A stretch of 39,258 nt of DNA from an uncultured bacterium (lineage in GTDB: Bacteria > Verrucomicrobiota > Kiritimatiellia > RFP12 > UBA1067). A program made the position numbers and the translations under genes. This document shows positions 14,304-22,045 of the stretch, piece by piece. Each line of letters starts with the position of its first letter. The first letter of the stretch is position 1. The notes beneath the pieces were generated by a model. That model made no database searches, had not been told where the DNA came from, and saw nothing but the letters and a program-made list of their open reading frames with translations. The stretch spans positions 1 through 39,258 of the forward strand of contig CADCOC010000130.1 of assembly GCA_902802945.1 (NCBI GenBank), in the 5' to 3' direction.

Positions 14304-16424
14304 ATGTCAATTCGTAAAACCTTTTGCACGACGCTTGTGGCGGCGGCGTGTGTCGTTACCATCGTACCCAACGCATCGGGTGCCGCGCCGCAGCGCGTGT
14401 GCGGCGGCGATCCGTTCATCCATCTGGAGAACGGGATGTACTACCTGTACTTCTCGTCCGGCGACACGGTGGGCCTCACGGTCTACACCTCCACCAACCT
14501 CAAGGATTGGCTGCCGGACCAGGGGCGCGACAAGTTCGGCCGCGCCTACGTGAACGGAAACGGCTTCGGTTCGCGTCTTTTCTGGGCGCCGGAGATGCAC
14601 AAGTACAAGGGCAAGTACTATCTCTTCCACTCCGCAGAGGAGAAGGTGACGGTGGACGTGGGCGATTCGCCGCTCGGTCCGTTCCGCAACCCCGAGAAAA
14701 AGCCGTTCTTCCCGGAGGGCAACATCGACAACTCCTTCTTCCTCGACGACGACGGCACGCCATACATGCTCTACGCGCACTTCTACGCGGGCAACGAGGT
14801 GTGGATCTGCGAGCTGGAGAAGGACCTCCTGCACGCGAAGCCGGAGACGCAGCGCAAGCTGATCCGCGCTGAGGAGGACTGGGAGATGAACAGGGCCGAT
14901 CCAAGGTTCTCCCAGTGGTCAATCGCCGAGGGGCCGTGTCTCATCAAGAAGGACGGCATCTACTGGCTCACCTACTCCAGCCACCACGTGATAGACGACA
15001 ACTACAACGTGTGCCTTGCGACGGCGACAAACGTGAAGGGGCCGTACGTCAAGCAGGGGAAAGGGCCGATCCTCGCGCCCAAGGGCAAGTACCAGTGTAC
15101 GGGCCACCACTCGCTCTTCAAGGACAAGTCTGGCAACTGGAAGATCGTGTTCCACTCCCGCGATCCGGGCGGCGGTCCGCGCTACACCTACACGGCGGAT
15201 GCGGAGTTCACCACGAAGGACGGCCATCCGTGGATCGACATTGGCGAGTTCCAGCCGTGTCTCATAAAGAAAGATGCGCGTCCCGCGAACCTGCCGCAGC
15301 CGCAGAACGTTCCCGCGCTGATGAAGACGTTCGACGGCAAGGACGTGAAGACGCTTGCCGATTGGGAGAAAGTCCGCGCGCCGGAACTGCGCGAGCTGTT
15401 CGAACGCGAGGAGTACGGACGGCGTCCCGCAGCCGCCAACGAGCGCGGCCGCGTGTCGTTCAAGACGTACCGCGAAAGCGAGGCGTTCGGCGGCAAGGCG
15501 ATCTGCAAACACGTGCGCGTGACGTACGACGGGCCGAACGGGAAGCACTCCTTCCCCATCACGGCCTATATCCCGAAGACGGGCAAGCCCGCGCCGGCGT
15601 TCGTCTACATCGCAATCGACTTCTACACGAAATACGACGCGGACTGCGCCGTGACGACGAGCGAATACTGGCCCGTCGAACAGCTGATCGACCGCGGCTA
15701 CGCGACGGCCGCGTTCAGCGTGATCCGCGTGGCTGCGGACAAGTCGGACGCCGGATTCTCGCAGGGCATATTCCAGGCCGTGCAGCCGGAAAGCGCGCGC
15801 GGTCCCGATTCGTGGGCGACGATCTCCGCATGGGCTTGGGGCGCGAGCCGCGTGATGGACTGGATGGAGACCGAGCCGCTCATTGACGCGAAGCACGTCG
15901 GCGCGGTGGGGCACTCGCGCGGCGGCAAGACCGCGCTCTGGACGGGCGTGACCGACAAGCGTTTCGCGATGGCATGTTCCAATGAATCCGGGTGCGGCGG
16001 CGCGAAGTTGAACCACATCGCCCAGCCGAGATCCGAAAGCATCGACGCGATTTCCGGTCCCAAGCGCTTCCACTACTGGTTCTGTCGCAATTTCCGCAAG
16101 TATGCCGGGAAGGAGATGTCGATGGACTTCGACCAGCACGAGCTGATTGCGTTAATCGCCCCGCGTCTTGTCTGCGTGGGCTCCGCGACGGAGGATCGCT
16201 GGGCCGGGCCGCTGGGCGAATGGTGGTCGGCGAAGCTGGCCTCCCCCGCGTGGGAGCTGTACGGCAAGAAGGGGCTTGTGGCCGACAAATGGCCCGATCC
16301 CGAAACGCCGCAGCAGGCGGGATGCGTCTCGTACCACCTGCGCACGGGCAAGCACTTCCTAACGCCCTACGACTGGGGCCGATACATGGACTTCGCCGAC
16401 AAGCACGGCTGGCGCTCGCATTGA
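14304..16424 (+). CDS. GH43-CE15 fusion (glycosidase plus glucuronoyl esterase)
   Basis: 706 residues with a signal peptide (about 1-28). The N-terminal GH43-type five-bladed propeller spans about 30-330: GGDPFIHLENGMYYLYFSS has the general-base Asp position, FWAPEMHKYKGKYYLF the second acidic region, and IAEGPCLIKKDGIYWLTYS the acid Glu. The C-terminal alpha/beta hydrolase is CE15-like, with nucleophile motif GHSRGGKTALWTG (Ser at about 537) and an ESGCGG segment; His near GKHFLTPYDW would complete the triad. CE15 enzymes split glucuronoyl esters between lignin and xylan, while GH43 enzymes remove arabinose or xylose, so the fusion suggests arabinoglucuronoxylan processing. GAGGAT precedes the ATG, 17 nt after the oxidoreductase. 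Confidence 0.85.
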   Translation: MSIRKTFCTTLVAAACVVTIVPNASGAAPQRVCGGDPFIHLENGMYYLYFSSGDTVGLTVYTSTNLKDWLPDQGRDKFGRAYVNGNGFGSRLFWAPEMHKYKGKYYLFHSAEEKVTVDVGDSPLGPFRNPEKKPFFPEGNIDNSFFLDDDGTPYMLYAHFYAGNEVWICELEKDLLHAKPETQRKLIRAEEDWEMNRADPRFSQWSIAEGPCLIKKDGIYWLTYSSHHVIDDNYNVCLATATNVKGPYVKQGKGPILAPKGKYQCTGHHSLFKDKSGNWKIVFHSRDPGGGPRYTYTADAEFTTKDGHPWIDIGEFQPCLIKKDARPANLPQPQNVPALMKTFDGKDVKTLADWEKVRAPELRELFEREEYGRRPAAANERGRVSFKTYRESEAFGGKAICKHVRVTYDGPNGKHSFPITAYIPKTGKPAPAFVYIAIDFYTKYDADCAVTTSEYWPVEQLIDRGYATAAFSVIRVAADKSDAGFSQGIFQAVQPESARGPDSWATISAWAWGASRVMDWMETEPLIDAKHVGAVGHSRGGKTALWTGVTDKRFAMACSNESGCGGAKLNHIAQPRSESIDAISGPKRFHYWFCRNFRKYAGKEMSMDFDQHELIALIAPRLVCVGSATEDRWAGPLGEWWSAKLASPAWELYGKKGLVADKWPDPETPQQAGCVSYHLRTGKHFLTPYDWGRYMDFADKHGWRSH

Positions 16425-16437
16425 CTTTCGCGAGTAG

Positions 16438-16490
16438 GGCGAGGCGTCGAGTCCTGTTCTCGCCGATATCATCGGCGAGCCGCCACCACC
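16438..16490. repeat. Intergenic hairpin repeat
   Basis: A GTAGGGCGAGGCGTC word followed by the perfect stem CTCGCCGAT-ATC-ATCGGCGAG (16459-16479). Possibly serves as terminator of the carbohydrate cluster, though it has no U-tract. Confidence 0.7.
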
Positions 16491-16517
16491 CACTAACCAC
16501 AAACGGAAAGTGAAACC

Positions 16518-16850
16518 ATGAACGGCGTCATCACCTGGTATGCGGCCCATCCATGGGCGTTGATACCCACGGCGTATCTCGTCATGAGCCTCGTCGCGTT
16601 TGCCGCCTACGCGGTGGACAAGCGCGCCGCCAAACGCGGTGCGTGGCGCACGCCCGAATCCACCCTGCACACGCTTGAACTGCTGTGCGGCTGGCCCGGT
16701 GCCTGGCTCGCGCAGCGGCTCTTGCGCCACAAGAGCGTCAAGACCTCGTTTCGGATCGTGTTCTTCCTGATGGTCGTGTTGAATCTTGCAGCTCTGGCAT
16801 ACGTCATCTACGGCATGACCTCCGGCGACTGGTCCTTCTCGCGCCGGTAG
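16518..16850 (+). CDS. DUF1294 family small membrane protein
   Basis: 110 residues with two to three predicted membrane segments: IPTAYLVMSLVAFAAYAV near the N-terminus, and VFFLMVVLNLAALAYVIYG near the C-terminus. The central region carries the DUF1294 pattern (YAVDKRAAKRGAWRTPESTLH ... GWPGAWLAQRLLRHKSVKTSF). Family function is unknown; in other bacteria it can be fused to a cold-shock domain, which is absent here. GGAAAG lies upstream of the ATG. The gene stands alone between hairpin repeats. Confidence 0.85.
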   Translation: MNGVITWYAAHPWALIPTAYLVMSLVAFAAYAVDKRAAKRGAWRTPESTLHTLELLCGWPGAWLAQRLLRHKSVKTSFRIVFFLMVVLNLAALAYVIYGMTSGDWSFSRR

Positions 16851-16855
16851 GGCGA

Positions 16856-16885
16856 GCCGTCCTCGGCGAGCCGTTTCCCGCCGAA
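16856..16885. repeat. Short hairpin repeat of the dispersed family
   Basis: The words GGCGAGCCGTCC and CGGCGAGCCG immediately after the DUF1294 stop resemble the GGCGAGGCGTCCCGCCGAGCC words seen at 21514 and 22653. It is a partial copy. Confidence 0.5.
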
Positions 16886-16942
16886 CAAGATTCAACATGC
16901 TTTCCGTTGTCAACTTAAAGAGAGATTCCAAGGAGAAAACAG

Positions 16943-17422
16943 ATGGCAAAAGGCACGGATAACGTGAACCCAAGACTGACCACGCTTTGCTACATCGAGA
17001 AGGATGGCTGCTACTTGATCCTGCACCGCACCAAGAAGCAGAACGACGAAAACGGCGACAAGTGGATCGGCGTGGGTGGCAAGTTCGAGTACGGCGAGAG
17101 CCCCGAGGAATGCGCCCTGCGCGAGGTGAAGGAGGAAACGGGCCTCACCATGCTCAATCCGCGCTTCCGCGGGCTCGTCACGTTCGTCTCAGATGAATGG
17201 GGCGTGGAATACATGCATCTCTTCACCTGTACGGAGTTCGCCGGCGCGCTCACCGATTGCGACGAAGGCGAACTTGTGTGGCTGCCCAAGGCCGAACTGC
17301 TCACGAAGAAGATGTGGGAAGGGGACAGACTCTTCCTCAAGGCCCTTGACGAGCGAAACGACTTCTTCACCCTCAAGCTCCGCTACGAAGGCGAAAACCT
17401 CGTTGAATCCAAATTCGGCTGA
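16943..17422 (+). CDS. Nudix hydrolase (MutT/MTH1-like)
   Basis: A 159-residue Nudix hydrolase. The Nudix box GGKFEYGESPEECALREV-KEETGL (residues about 48-71) fits Gx5Ex7REUxEExGU in full, so the metal-binding glutamates are intact. The flanking sequence (LCYIEKDGCYLILHRTKK at the start, MHLFTCTEFAG in the middle) is like 8-oxo-dGTP diphosphatases, which clean oxidised nucleotides from the pool. AAGGAG (16930-16935) lies 7 nt before the ATG. No partner gene is adjacent; it lies between hairpin-repeat gaps. Confidence 0.92.
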   Translation: MAKGTDNVNPRLTTLCYIEKDGCYLILHRTKKQNDENGDKWIGVGGKFEYGESPEECALREVKEETGLTMLNPRFRGLVTFVSDEWGVEYMHLFTCTEFAGALTDCDEGELVWLPKAELLTKKMWEGDRLFLKALDERNDFFTLKLRYEGENLVESKFG

Positions 17423-17465
17423 CCCGCCTGTTGCGATCATACCCGTACGCCTGCCACCCACCACG

Positions 17466-17550
17466 GGAGTGGCCGCGCTTGTCGCGGCCTTTCGGGGAAG
17501 CGGCACTCATGCCGCTTCACTTGGTCAGGCCCGTTCGCCGAGCGGGCCGC
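17466..17550. repeat. Composite of three hairpins (type copy of dispersed element)
   Basis: Contains GGCCGCG-CTTGT-CGCGGCC (17471-17489), GAAGCGGCA-CTCA-TGCCGCTTC (17497-17518) and GGCCCGTTCGCCGAGCGGGCC (17528-17548). The same order recurs at 21571-21650 and, lacking the first hairpin, at 18971-19030. Confidence 0.9.
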
Positions 17551-17615
17551 AGGCAGGGACGGTGTCCTGCCGTTCCATAAAAAGAGCACAACGCACCTTT
17601 TTTTGGAATCGGTGA

Positions 17616-17645
17616 TTGACGCATGCCACTCCGAATTGGTATAAT
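17616..17645 (+). promoter_or_regulatory. Strong promoter, probably giving a leaderless transcript
   Basis: TTGACG (17616-17621), 18-nt spacer, TATAAT (17640-17645). The ATG at 17653 is 7 nt after the -10 box, where transcription would begin. Confidence 0.75.
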
Positions 17646-17652
17646 GCGCGCC

Positions 17653-18960
17653 ATGACAATACAACGCAACTTCTACCTCGACAGGCTTGTCCGCGCAAAG
17701 GGTGACGGATTTGTCAAGATCGTGACCGGCATCAGGCGCTGCGGCAAGAGCTTTCTCCTGTTCAGGCTTTTCAAGTCCCATCTGTTGAAAGAAGGCGTGC
17801 CGCGCGAGAACATCGTCGAGATACTGCTCGACAAGAAGAAAGACGCGAAACTCCGCAATCCCGACGCCATGTACGAGTTCCTTGCCTCAAAGACGGCAAA
17901 GCGCAGAAGGCGGACGTATATCCTGATAGACGAAATACAGGAGTGCAAGCGGCCGCCGATTTCTGCAGCCGAAACGCCGGAGCAAAGGGCCGAGCGCGAG
18001 CAGGAGTTCTATGACATTCTCAATGAATTCCGGGACAAGGACAACATCGACCTATATGTCACAGGCTCCAACTCCCGTCTGCTCGTCAAGGATGTAGCCA
18101 CTCAATTCCGGGGACGTGGCGAGAACATCCACATCGGCCCGCTCTCATTCCGCGAATACTACTCGGCCATCGGCGGCGACAAATTGGATGCATGGTCGGA
18201 CTACCTCCTCTATGGCGGAATGCCGGAAATCGTCGGGCTCAAGGACGATGACGCCAAGAAGTCCTACCTTGACGGACTTTTCACGACCATCTACTTCAGG
18301 GACATCGTCGAGCGCAACGACCTCCCAGACAGCCTCTTTCTGGGCAGGGTGAATGACGTCCTCATGAGTGCGGCGGGCAGTCTCACCAATCCGACAAGGA
18401 TTGCCAATCACATCGGCACGATCTCCGGCAAGGTGCCGGACCCGCGAACCGTCTCCAAGTATCTTGAATTTCTGGAGGACGCCTATCTCTTCAGCAAAGC
18501 CGATCGCTATGACATCAAGGGCCGGGAGTACCTTTCAACGCCATCGAAATACTATCCGGCGGACATCGGACTCCGCAACGCCCGCCTGAACTTCCGCCAG
18601 GTCGAACAGGACCATCTCATGGAATGTGCAATCTACAACGAACTCAAGGCGCGGGGTGCAAGCGTCGACGTTGGGCTGCTGGAGGTCGTCTCCGGCAACG
18701 CCGCAGGCAGACGCGAGCGGAAACAGCTGGAAATCGATTTCGTCGTAAACAAGGGACGGAAGAAACTGTACATTCAATCCGCCTACAGGTTGCCTGATGC
18801 GGCGAAACGCGAACAGGAGATCCGCGGTCTGCGGCGAATACCGGATTCGTTCGGGAAACTGGTGATTGTCGATGGCGTGCAGCCGTTCTACACGGATGAG
18901 TACGGAATATCCTACATCAGTCTAATGGACTTTATGCTGAAGCCCGAACTGATCGCATAG
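17653..18960 (+). CDS. AAA_14/DUF4143 ATPase
   Basis: A 435-residue ATPase. Walker A is GIRRCGKS (about 25-32), Walker B TYILIDEIQE (about 90-99), and the sensor stretch LYVTGSNSRLL (about 132-142) is typical of AAA_14. The C-terminal half has the DUF4143 pattern (YLLYGGMPEIV ... ARLNFRQVEQDHLMECAIYNEL ... EIDFVVNKGRKKLYIQ), whose EIDFV/K arrangement resembles a nuclease-like fold in some relatives. Such ATPases are widespread and poorly understood. The ATG at 17653 is preferred over an upstream in-frame ATG at 17623 because the promoter overlaps the latter. It appears to be transcribed alone. Confidence 0.88.
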   Translation: MTIQRNFYLDRLVRAKGDGFVKIVTGIRRCGKSFLLFRLFKSHLLKEGVPRENIVEILLDKKKDAKLRNPDAMYEFLASKTAKRRRRTYILIDEIQECKRPPISAAETPEQRAEREQEFYDILNEFRDKDNIDLYVTGSNSRLLVKDVATQFRGRGENIHIGPLSFREYYSAIGGDKLDAWSDYLLYGGMPEIVGLKDDDAKKSYLDGLFTTIYFRDIVERNDLPDSLFLGRVNDVLMSAAGSLTNPTRIANHIGTISGKVPDPRTVSKYLEFLEDAYLFSKADRYDIKGREYLSTPSKYYPADIGLRNARLNFRQVEQDHLMECAIYNELKARGASVDVGLLEVVSGNAAGRRERKQLEIDFVVNKGRKKLYIQSAYRLPDAAKREQEIRGLRRIPDSFGKLVIVDGVQPFYTDEYGISYISLMDFMLKPELIA

Positions 18961-18970
18961 CGCCTGCCCC

Positions 18971-19085
18971 CTCGGGGAAGCGGCACTCATGCCGCTTCAC
19001 TTGGTAGGGCCCGCTCGCCGAGCGGGCCGCACGGTAGGGTCACGCGTCCCGCCGTCACCCCGGGAGGGCCGCGCGTCCCGCCGAG
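18971..19085. repeat. Dispersed hairpin cluster
   Basis: GAAGCGGCA-CTCA-TGCCGCTTC (18977-18998), GGCCCGCTCG-C-CGAGCGGGCC (19008-19028), and shorter words GGTAGGGTCACGCGTCCCGCC and GGGAGGGCCGCGCGTCCCGCC up to 19082. Confidence 0.85.
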
Positions 19086-19096
19086 CCTTCTGATAA

Positions 19097-19319
19097 TTGG
19101 AAACAACTATTTGAAACAACTTGCCTTTGGCGCGCGGGCGCGGGGCCTTGCGGCTGCTTCGCAGTTCGCGCTTCGCGCTCACCCAACCTGATCGCTTCGC
19201 GACAGGCGCATCTACTCGCCCGCGCCCATTTGCCGATCCTCAAACTGCCACGATTCTGAATGTTCAAGGTGTGCCCGCAGGATAATGTTGTTCTTGAAAG
19301 TTGTCATGGTTGTTTCCAA
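19097..19319. mobile_element. MITE-like element with terminal inverted repeats
   Basis: TTGGAAACAACTAT (19097-19110) and ATGGTTGTTTCCAA (19306-19319) are complementary at 13 of 14 positions and bound a 223-bp non-coding segment. Inside are three hairpins with TTC loops (CTGC/GCAG, GCGC/GCGC, TCGC/GCGA; about 19151-19203). No transposase is present and no target duplication is obvious, so this is a tentative call. Confidence 0.45.
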
Positions 19320-19401
19320 ATCCCAATGCGCTTGGGTAAAAACCGCAGATGCGCCCAGCCACTAATCACTACCAACTTCGCGCTTGTGCGGCCGCGAATG
19401 G

Positions 19402-19652
19402 TATGATAAACTATCGGCGCTTTCGGGAATTGATGCCCCCGGTGGGGCTATACAGCGAAAGCCGTCCGGACGGGACCCATGCCTGGAGTGCATGGGATCC
19501 TCTTGGGCCGGGTAGCGAGATCCTCCGCTGAAAAACGCGGAGATGCCACTTCGGTGGATGGCTGGCAGGGCCGATTCCAAACTGCAGCGGCGGCGTGTGC
19601 CGTCGGTGATGTGCAGGAATACATCCCGCATCGCGGGAGAAAGGAATCGGTT
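19402..19652 (+). ncRNA. Structured leader RNA upstream of the DUF4062 gene
   Basis: After a weak -10 box TATGAT (19402-19407), a 240-nt run folds into successive hairpins: CGGCGCTTTCG with CGAAAGCCG enclosing GCCCC/GGGGC; CCCATGC/GCATGGG; TCCGC/GCGGA; CCAC-TTCG-GTGG; CTGCA ... TGCAG enclosing GGCGGC/GCCGTC; and CCCGC-ATC-GCGGG just before the ribosome site AAGGA. The run also stays open in the frame of the following gene. I do not recognise a known riboswitch. It may be a regulatory leader or an independent RNA. Confidence 0.4.
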
Positions 19653-21458
19653 ATGAAGTTCAAAGTCTTCATATCAAGCGTGCAGGACGAGTTTGCGGCC
19701 GAGCGTCGCAAGCTCAAGGATTGGTTGAAGGGCGATTCGTTCGTTTCGCGGTTCGTCGAGAGCGTCTTCTTGTTCGAGGACGTTCCCGCGAAAGGCCGCT
19801 CGCCGGTCGACGTGTATCTTGACGAGGCGAGAGCCTCGGATGTCTACATCGGACTCATCGGCTCGCAATATTACGGCAGGAAGAGCGTGAAGCGGGGTGT
19901 GTCCGCCACCGAACGCGAATATGACGCCGCCGTTTCCGCCGGCGTTGAATGCTGGGTTTATCTTTCCAACGTAGAGAAGCGGGACAAGAAGGCGGAGGCG
20001 TTTGTCAGAAAGGTCGGCTCCGCCGCCACGTGGGCAAAGTATGAAGGATTCCCCGAACTCCGCGACGCGGTCTTTTCAAGTTTCGTCGACTTCCTCGACA
20101 AGCGTCATTTGCTCGTCGTGAGCGACTTCGACATCATGGCCTGTCCGCAGGCCCGGATGGAGGACATCTCGACGGAACGCGTGAGCTGGTATCTGGAGAT
20201 GCTGCACAGGCACGGTAAAAAATCGTTGCCGCTGGATGCGTCTCCGCAGAAGCTCTTGAGGCATCTCGGCATGTTGAAGGGCAAGTACCTGACCAACGCC
20301 GGAGTCCTGTTGTTTGGGACCAAGCCGCAGGACTTCTACTACCAGACCACGTTGAAGTGCGCGTGGGTCGAAGGAACGGTCTATACGCGCCCTTTCCTCG
20401 ACACGGCAAAATTCGAAGGCGACCTGTTTGCGCTTCTTGAGCAAGGCAGAAACTTCGTGATGTCCCGGATCGCGCACAGCCGCGGACTCCGTACGGACGG
20501 CCCCATCGCGCCGTCGCTTCCCGAAATCCCGGAAGAGGCCGTCGAGGAGGCAATCGTCAATGCGCTCATCCACCGCAACTGGCATTCAAGCGCATCGGTG
20601 GAAATTCGCCTGTTCGCAGACCGGCTTGAGGTGTGGAGTCCCGGACACCTCCCGCCAGATATCACAATTCCCGAACTCTACAAGGAACACGATTCCCATC
20701 CCGTCAACAAGGAGATCCTCAAGGCATTCGACAAAATCAACGTCATCGAGTCTCTGGGCACCGGCATCGAACGCATGATCGCGGCGTGCCATGCGTCGGG
20801 CTTGCCCACGCCGGTCTTCGAATACCATGGCTCTGCTTTTGTTGTGACGATCCTCAAGGACGCATGGACGCGTACCGCGTTGGAATCACTCGACCTCAAC
20901 CCCGACCAGATCAAGGCGGTCTCGTATGTGAAGGTGAACGGCTGGATTTCCTCGTCGCGCTATGCCGAGCTGTACAAGGTTCCGATGCGGACGTCGAGCC
21001 GGGAACTTGGTGAACTGGCGCATAAAGGCGTGTTCGTTCTCGTGGGCAAGGGGCGACAGTCCCGATACGAGTTGAAATCGAATCGCGCCAGAATCGCGCC
21101 AATCGCGCCAAACGTCGAACAACAGACAAAACCCCAGAAAAACAAGGGAAAATTCAAGGCCAATCATAGTTTGTCACCACAAACCACACAGATAACTACT
21201 ATCGAACTGTCACCAGAAATGGCATCGCAAGTGTCACCGCAAAACATTTCAGATGGCGCAGCTTGCGTGTTGGCATTGATTAAATCAAATGACCAAATAA
21301 GGACGCACGAGATAGCTTTGGAACTAGGCGTGTCCAAGCGAACGGTCCTGCGTTACATTAAAGGGCTTTCTGTTGTCGGCCTCCGTCACGAAGGCCCGAC
21401 CAAAAAAGGCCGTTGGGTGTTCGGTCCGAAGTCCAAAGGAAAGCGGGGTACCAAATGA
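19653..21458 (+). CDS. DUF4062 - RecG-like HATPase - HTH protein
   Basis: 601 residues. The start at 19653 has AAGGA upstream and begins the DUF4062 motif KVFISSVQDEFAAERRKL; an open frame continues to 19479 but falls in the structured leader. DUF4062 (about 1-125, with YIGLIGSQYYG and SATEREYDAA) is a TIR-like sensor/effector-type module. Then comes the region usually following the AlbA/Schlafen domain (KYLTNAGVLLFG) and a RecG-C-terminal-like GHKL ATPase (EEAIVNALIHRNW, VEIRLFADRLEVWSPGHLP, SLGTGIERMI; about 295-395). The C-terminus has winged-helix segments (RTHEIALELGVSKRTVLRYI). DUF4062 replaces the usual N-terminal AlbA domain. Probable regulator or defence-type switch. Confidence 0.8.
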   Translation: MKFKVFISSVQDEFAAERRKLKDWLKGDSFVSRFVESVFLFEDVPAKGRSPVDVYLDEARASDVYIGLIGSQYYGRKSVKRGVSATEREYDAAVSAGVECWVYLSNVEKRDKKAEAFVRKVGSAATWAKYEGFPELRDAVFSSFVDFLDKRHLLVVSDFDIMACPQARMEDISTERVSWYLEMLHRHGKKSLPLDASPQKLLRHLGMLKGKYLTNAGVLLFGTKPQDFYYQTTLKCAWVEGTVYTRPFLDTAKFEGDLFALLEQGRNFVMSRIAHSRGLRTDGPIAPSLPEIPEEAVEEAIVNALIHRNWHSSASVEIRLFADRLEVWSPGHLPPDITIPELYKEHDSHPVNKEILKAFDKINVIESLGTGIERMIAACHASGLPTPVFEYHGSAFVVTILKDAWTRTALESLDLNPDQIKAVSYVKVNGWISSSRYAELYKVPMRTSSRELGELAHKGVFVLVGKGRQSRYELKSNRARIAPIAPNVEQQTKPQKNKGKFKANHSLSPQTTQITTIELSPEMASQVSPQNISDGAACVLALIKSNDQIRTHEIALELGVSKRTVLRYIKGLSVVGLRHEGPTKKGRWVFGPKSKGKRGTK

Positions 21459-21509
21459 AGCTCCAGCGCTTCACATCTGCCGGCGTGGAGATGGCTCGGC
21501 GATCTACGC

Positions 21510-21650
21510 GGTAGGGCGAGGCGTCCCGCCGAGCCGCATCGGTAGGGCGGTTTCGATGAAACCGCCGCCCGGGAGGGCCGCGCTTGTCGCGGCCTTTCGG
21601 CACTCATGCCGCTTCACTTGGTCAGGCCCGCTCGCCGAACGGGCCGCCCC
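21510..21650. repeat. Dispersed hairpin cluster
   Basis: GGTAGGGCGAGGCGTCCCGC (from 21510), GGCGGTTTC-GAT-GAAACCGCC (21546-21566), GGCCGCG-CTTGT-CGCGGCC (21576-21594), a truncated GGCACTCATGCC hairpin and GGCCCGCTCGCCGAACGGGCC (21625-21645). Confidence 0.88.
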
Positions 21651-21695
21651 GGGATAACCCAAGAAGCGGGCCTAGCTAGAAAAAGCCCCAATTCT

Positions 21696-21826
21696 CGTGT
21701 AGGGAAGTCAAACCTCCCGTGTAGGGAGATGAAACACGCCGTGTAGGGAGCGCGTTCACCCCGTGTAGGGAGACCGCACCCTCGTCCTAGTGAACTTACA
21801 CTCCCGTCCTAGGAAAAACCGTACTA
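21696..21826. repeat. 22-bp periodic array (iteron-like)
   Basis: CGTGTAGGGA starts at 21696, 21718, 21740 and 21762, exactly 22 bp apart; then CGTCCTAG starts at 21783 and 21805, again 22 bp apart. The 12-bp stretches between cores differ. Several copies read CTCCC-GTGTA-GGGAG, a short inverted repeat. The phase of two helical turns places all cores on one DNA face, as in iterons or operator arrays. Confidence 0.85.
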
Positions 21827-21862
21827 GCCACTAGCCACTAACTACTAGCCACTAACCACTAA
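21822..21862 (+). repeat. 7-bp tandem repeat
   Basis: About five degenerate copies of ACTAGCC/ACTAACC follow directly on the 22-bp array. Confidence 0.85.
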
Positions 21863-21914
21863 CATACCAATTTCACCTCGTTCGGAAGAGCGGGGAAAGG
21901 TGTTTTCAATGATG

Positions 21915-21949
21915 TTGAAATTGTCTCACCACCGGTGAGACAATTTCAA
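21915..21949. promoter_or_regulatory. Perfect 16-bp inverted repeat, putative operator
   Basis: TTGAAATTGTCTCACC (21915-21930), ACC, then its exact complement GGTGAGACAATTTCAA (21934-21949). It lies 16 bp upstream of a strong -35 box. No U-tract follows on either strand, so an operator is favoured over a terminator. Confidence 0.7.
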
Positions 21950-21965
21950 AAACCACATGATTTTC

Positions 21966-21994
21966 TTGAGAAATCCTGCCGTTTTTGGTATAAT
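21966..21994 (+). promoter_or_regulatory. Strong promoter with adjacent palindrome
   Basis: TTGAGA (21966-21971), 17-nt spacer, extended TGGTATAAT with -10 at 21989-21994. It drives the gene at 22046. Confidence 0.8.
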
Positions 21995-22045
21995 TATGGC
22001 GTTGGGAAACAGGTCAAATCAACAACAAATCCAAAGGAAAAAAAG

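Noticed and set aside
19402..19652. Known riboswitch
   Set aside because: I could not match conserved cores such as those of the TPP, SAM, lysine, cobalamin or glycine classes; left as an unnamed structured leader.
21696..21826. CRISPR array
   Set aside because: The repeated cores are only 8-10 bp with 12-bp variable parts; CRISPR repeats are usually 24-40 bp with spacers of similar length, and no cas gene is present.
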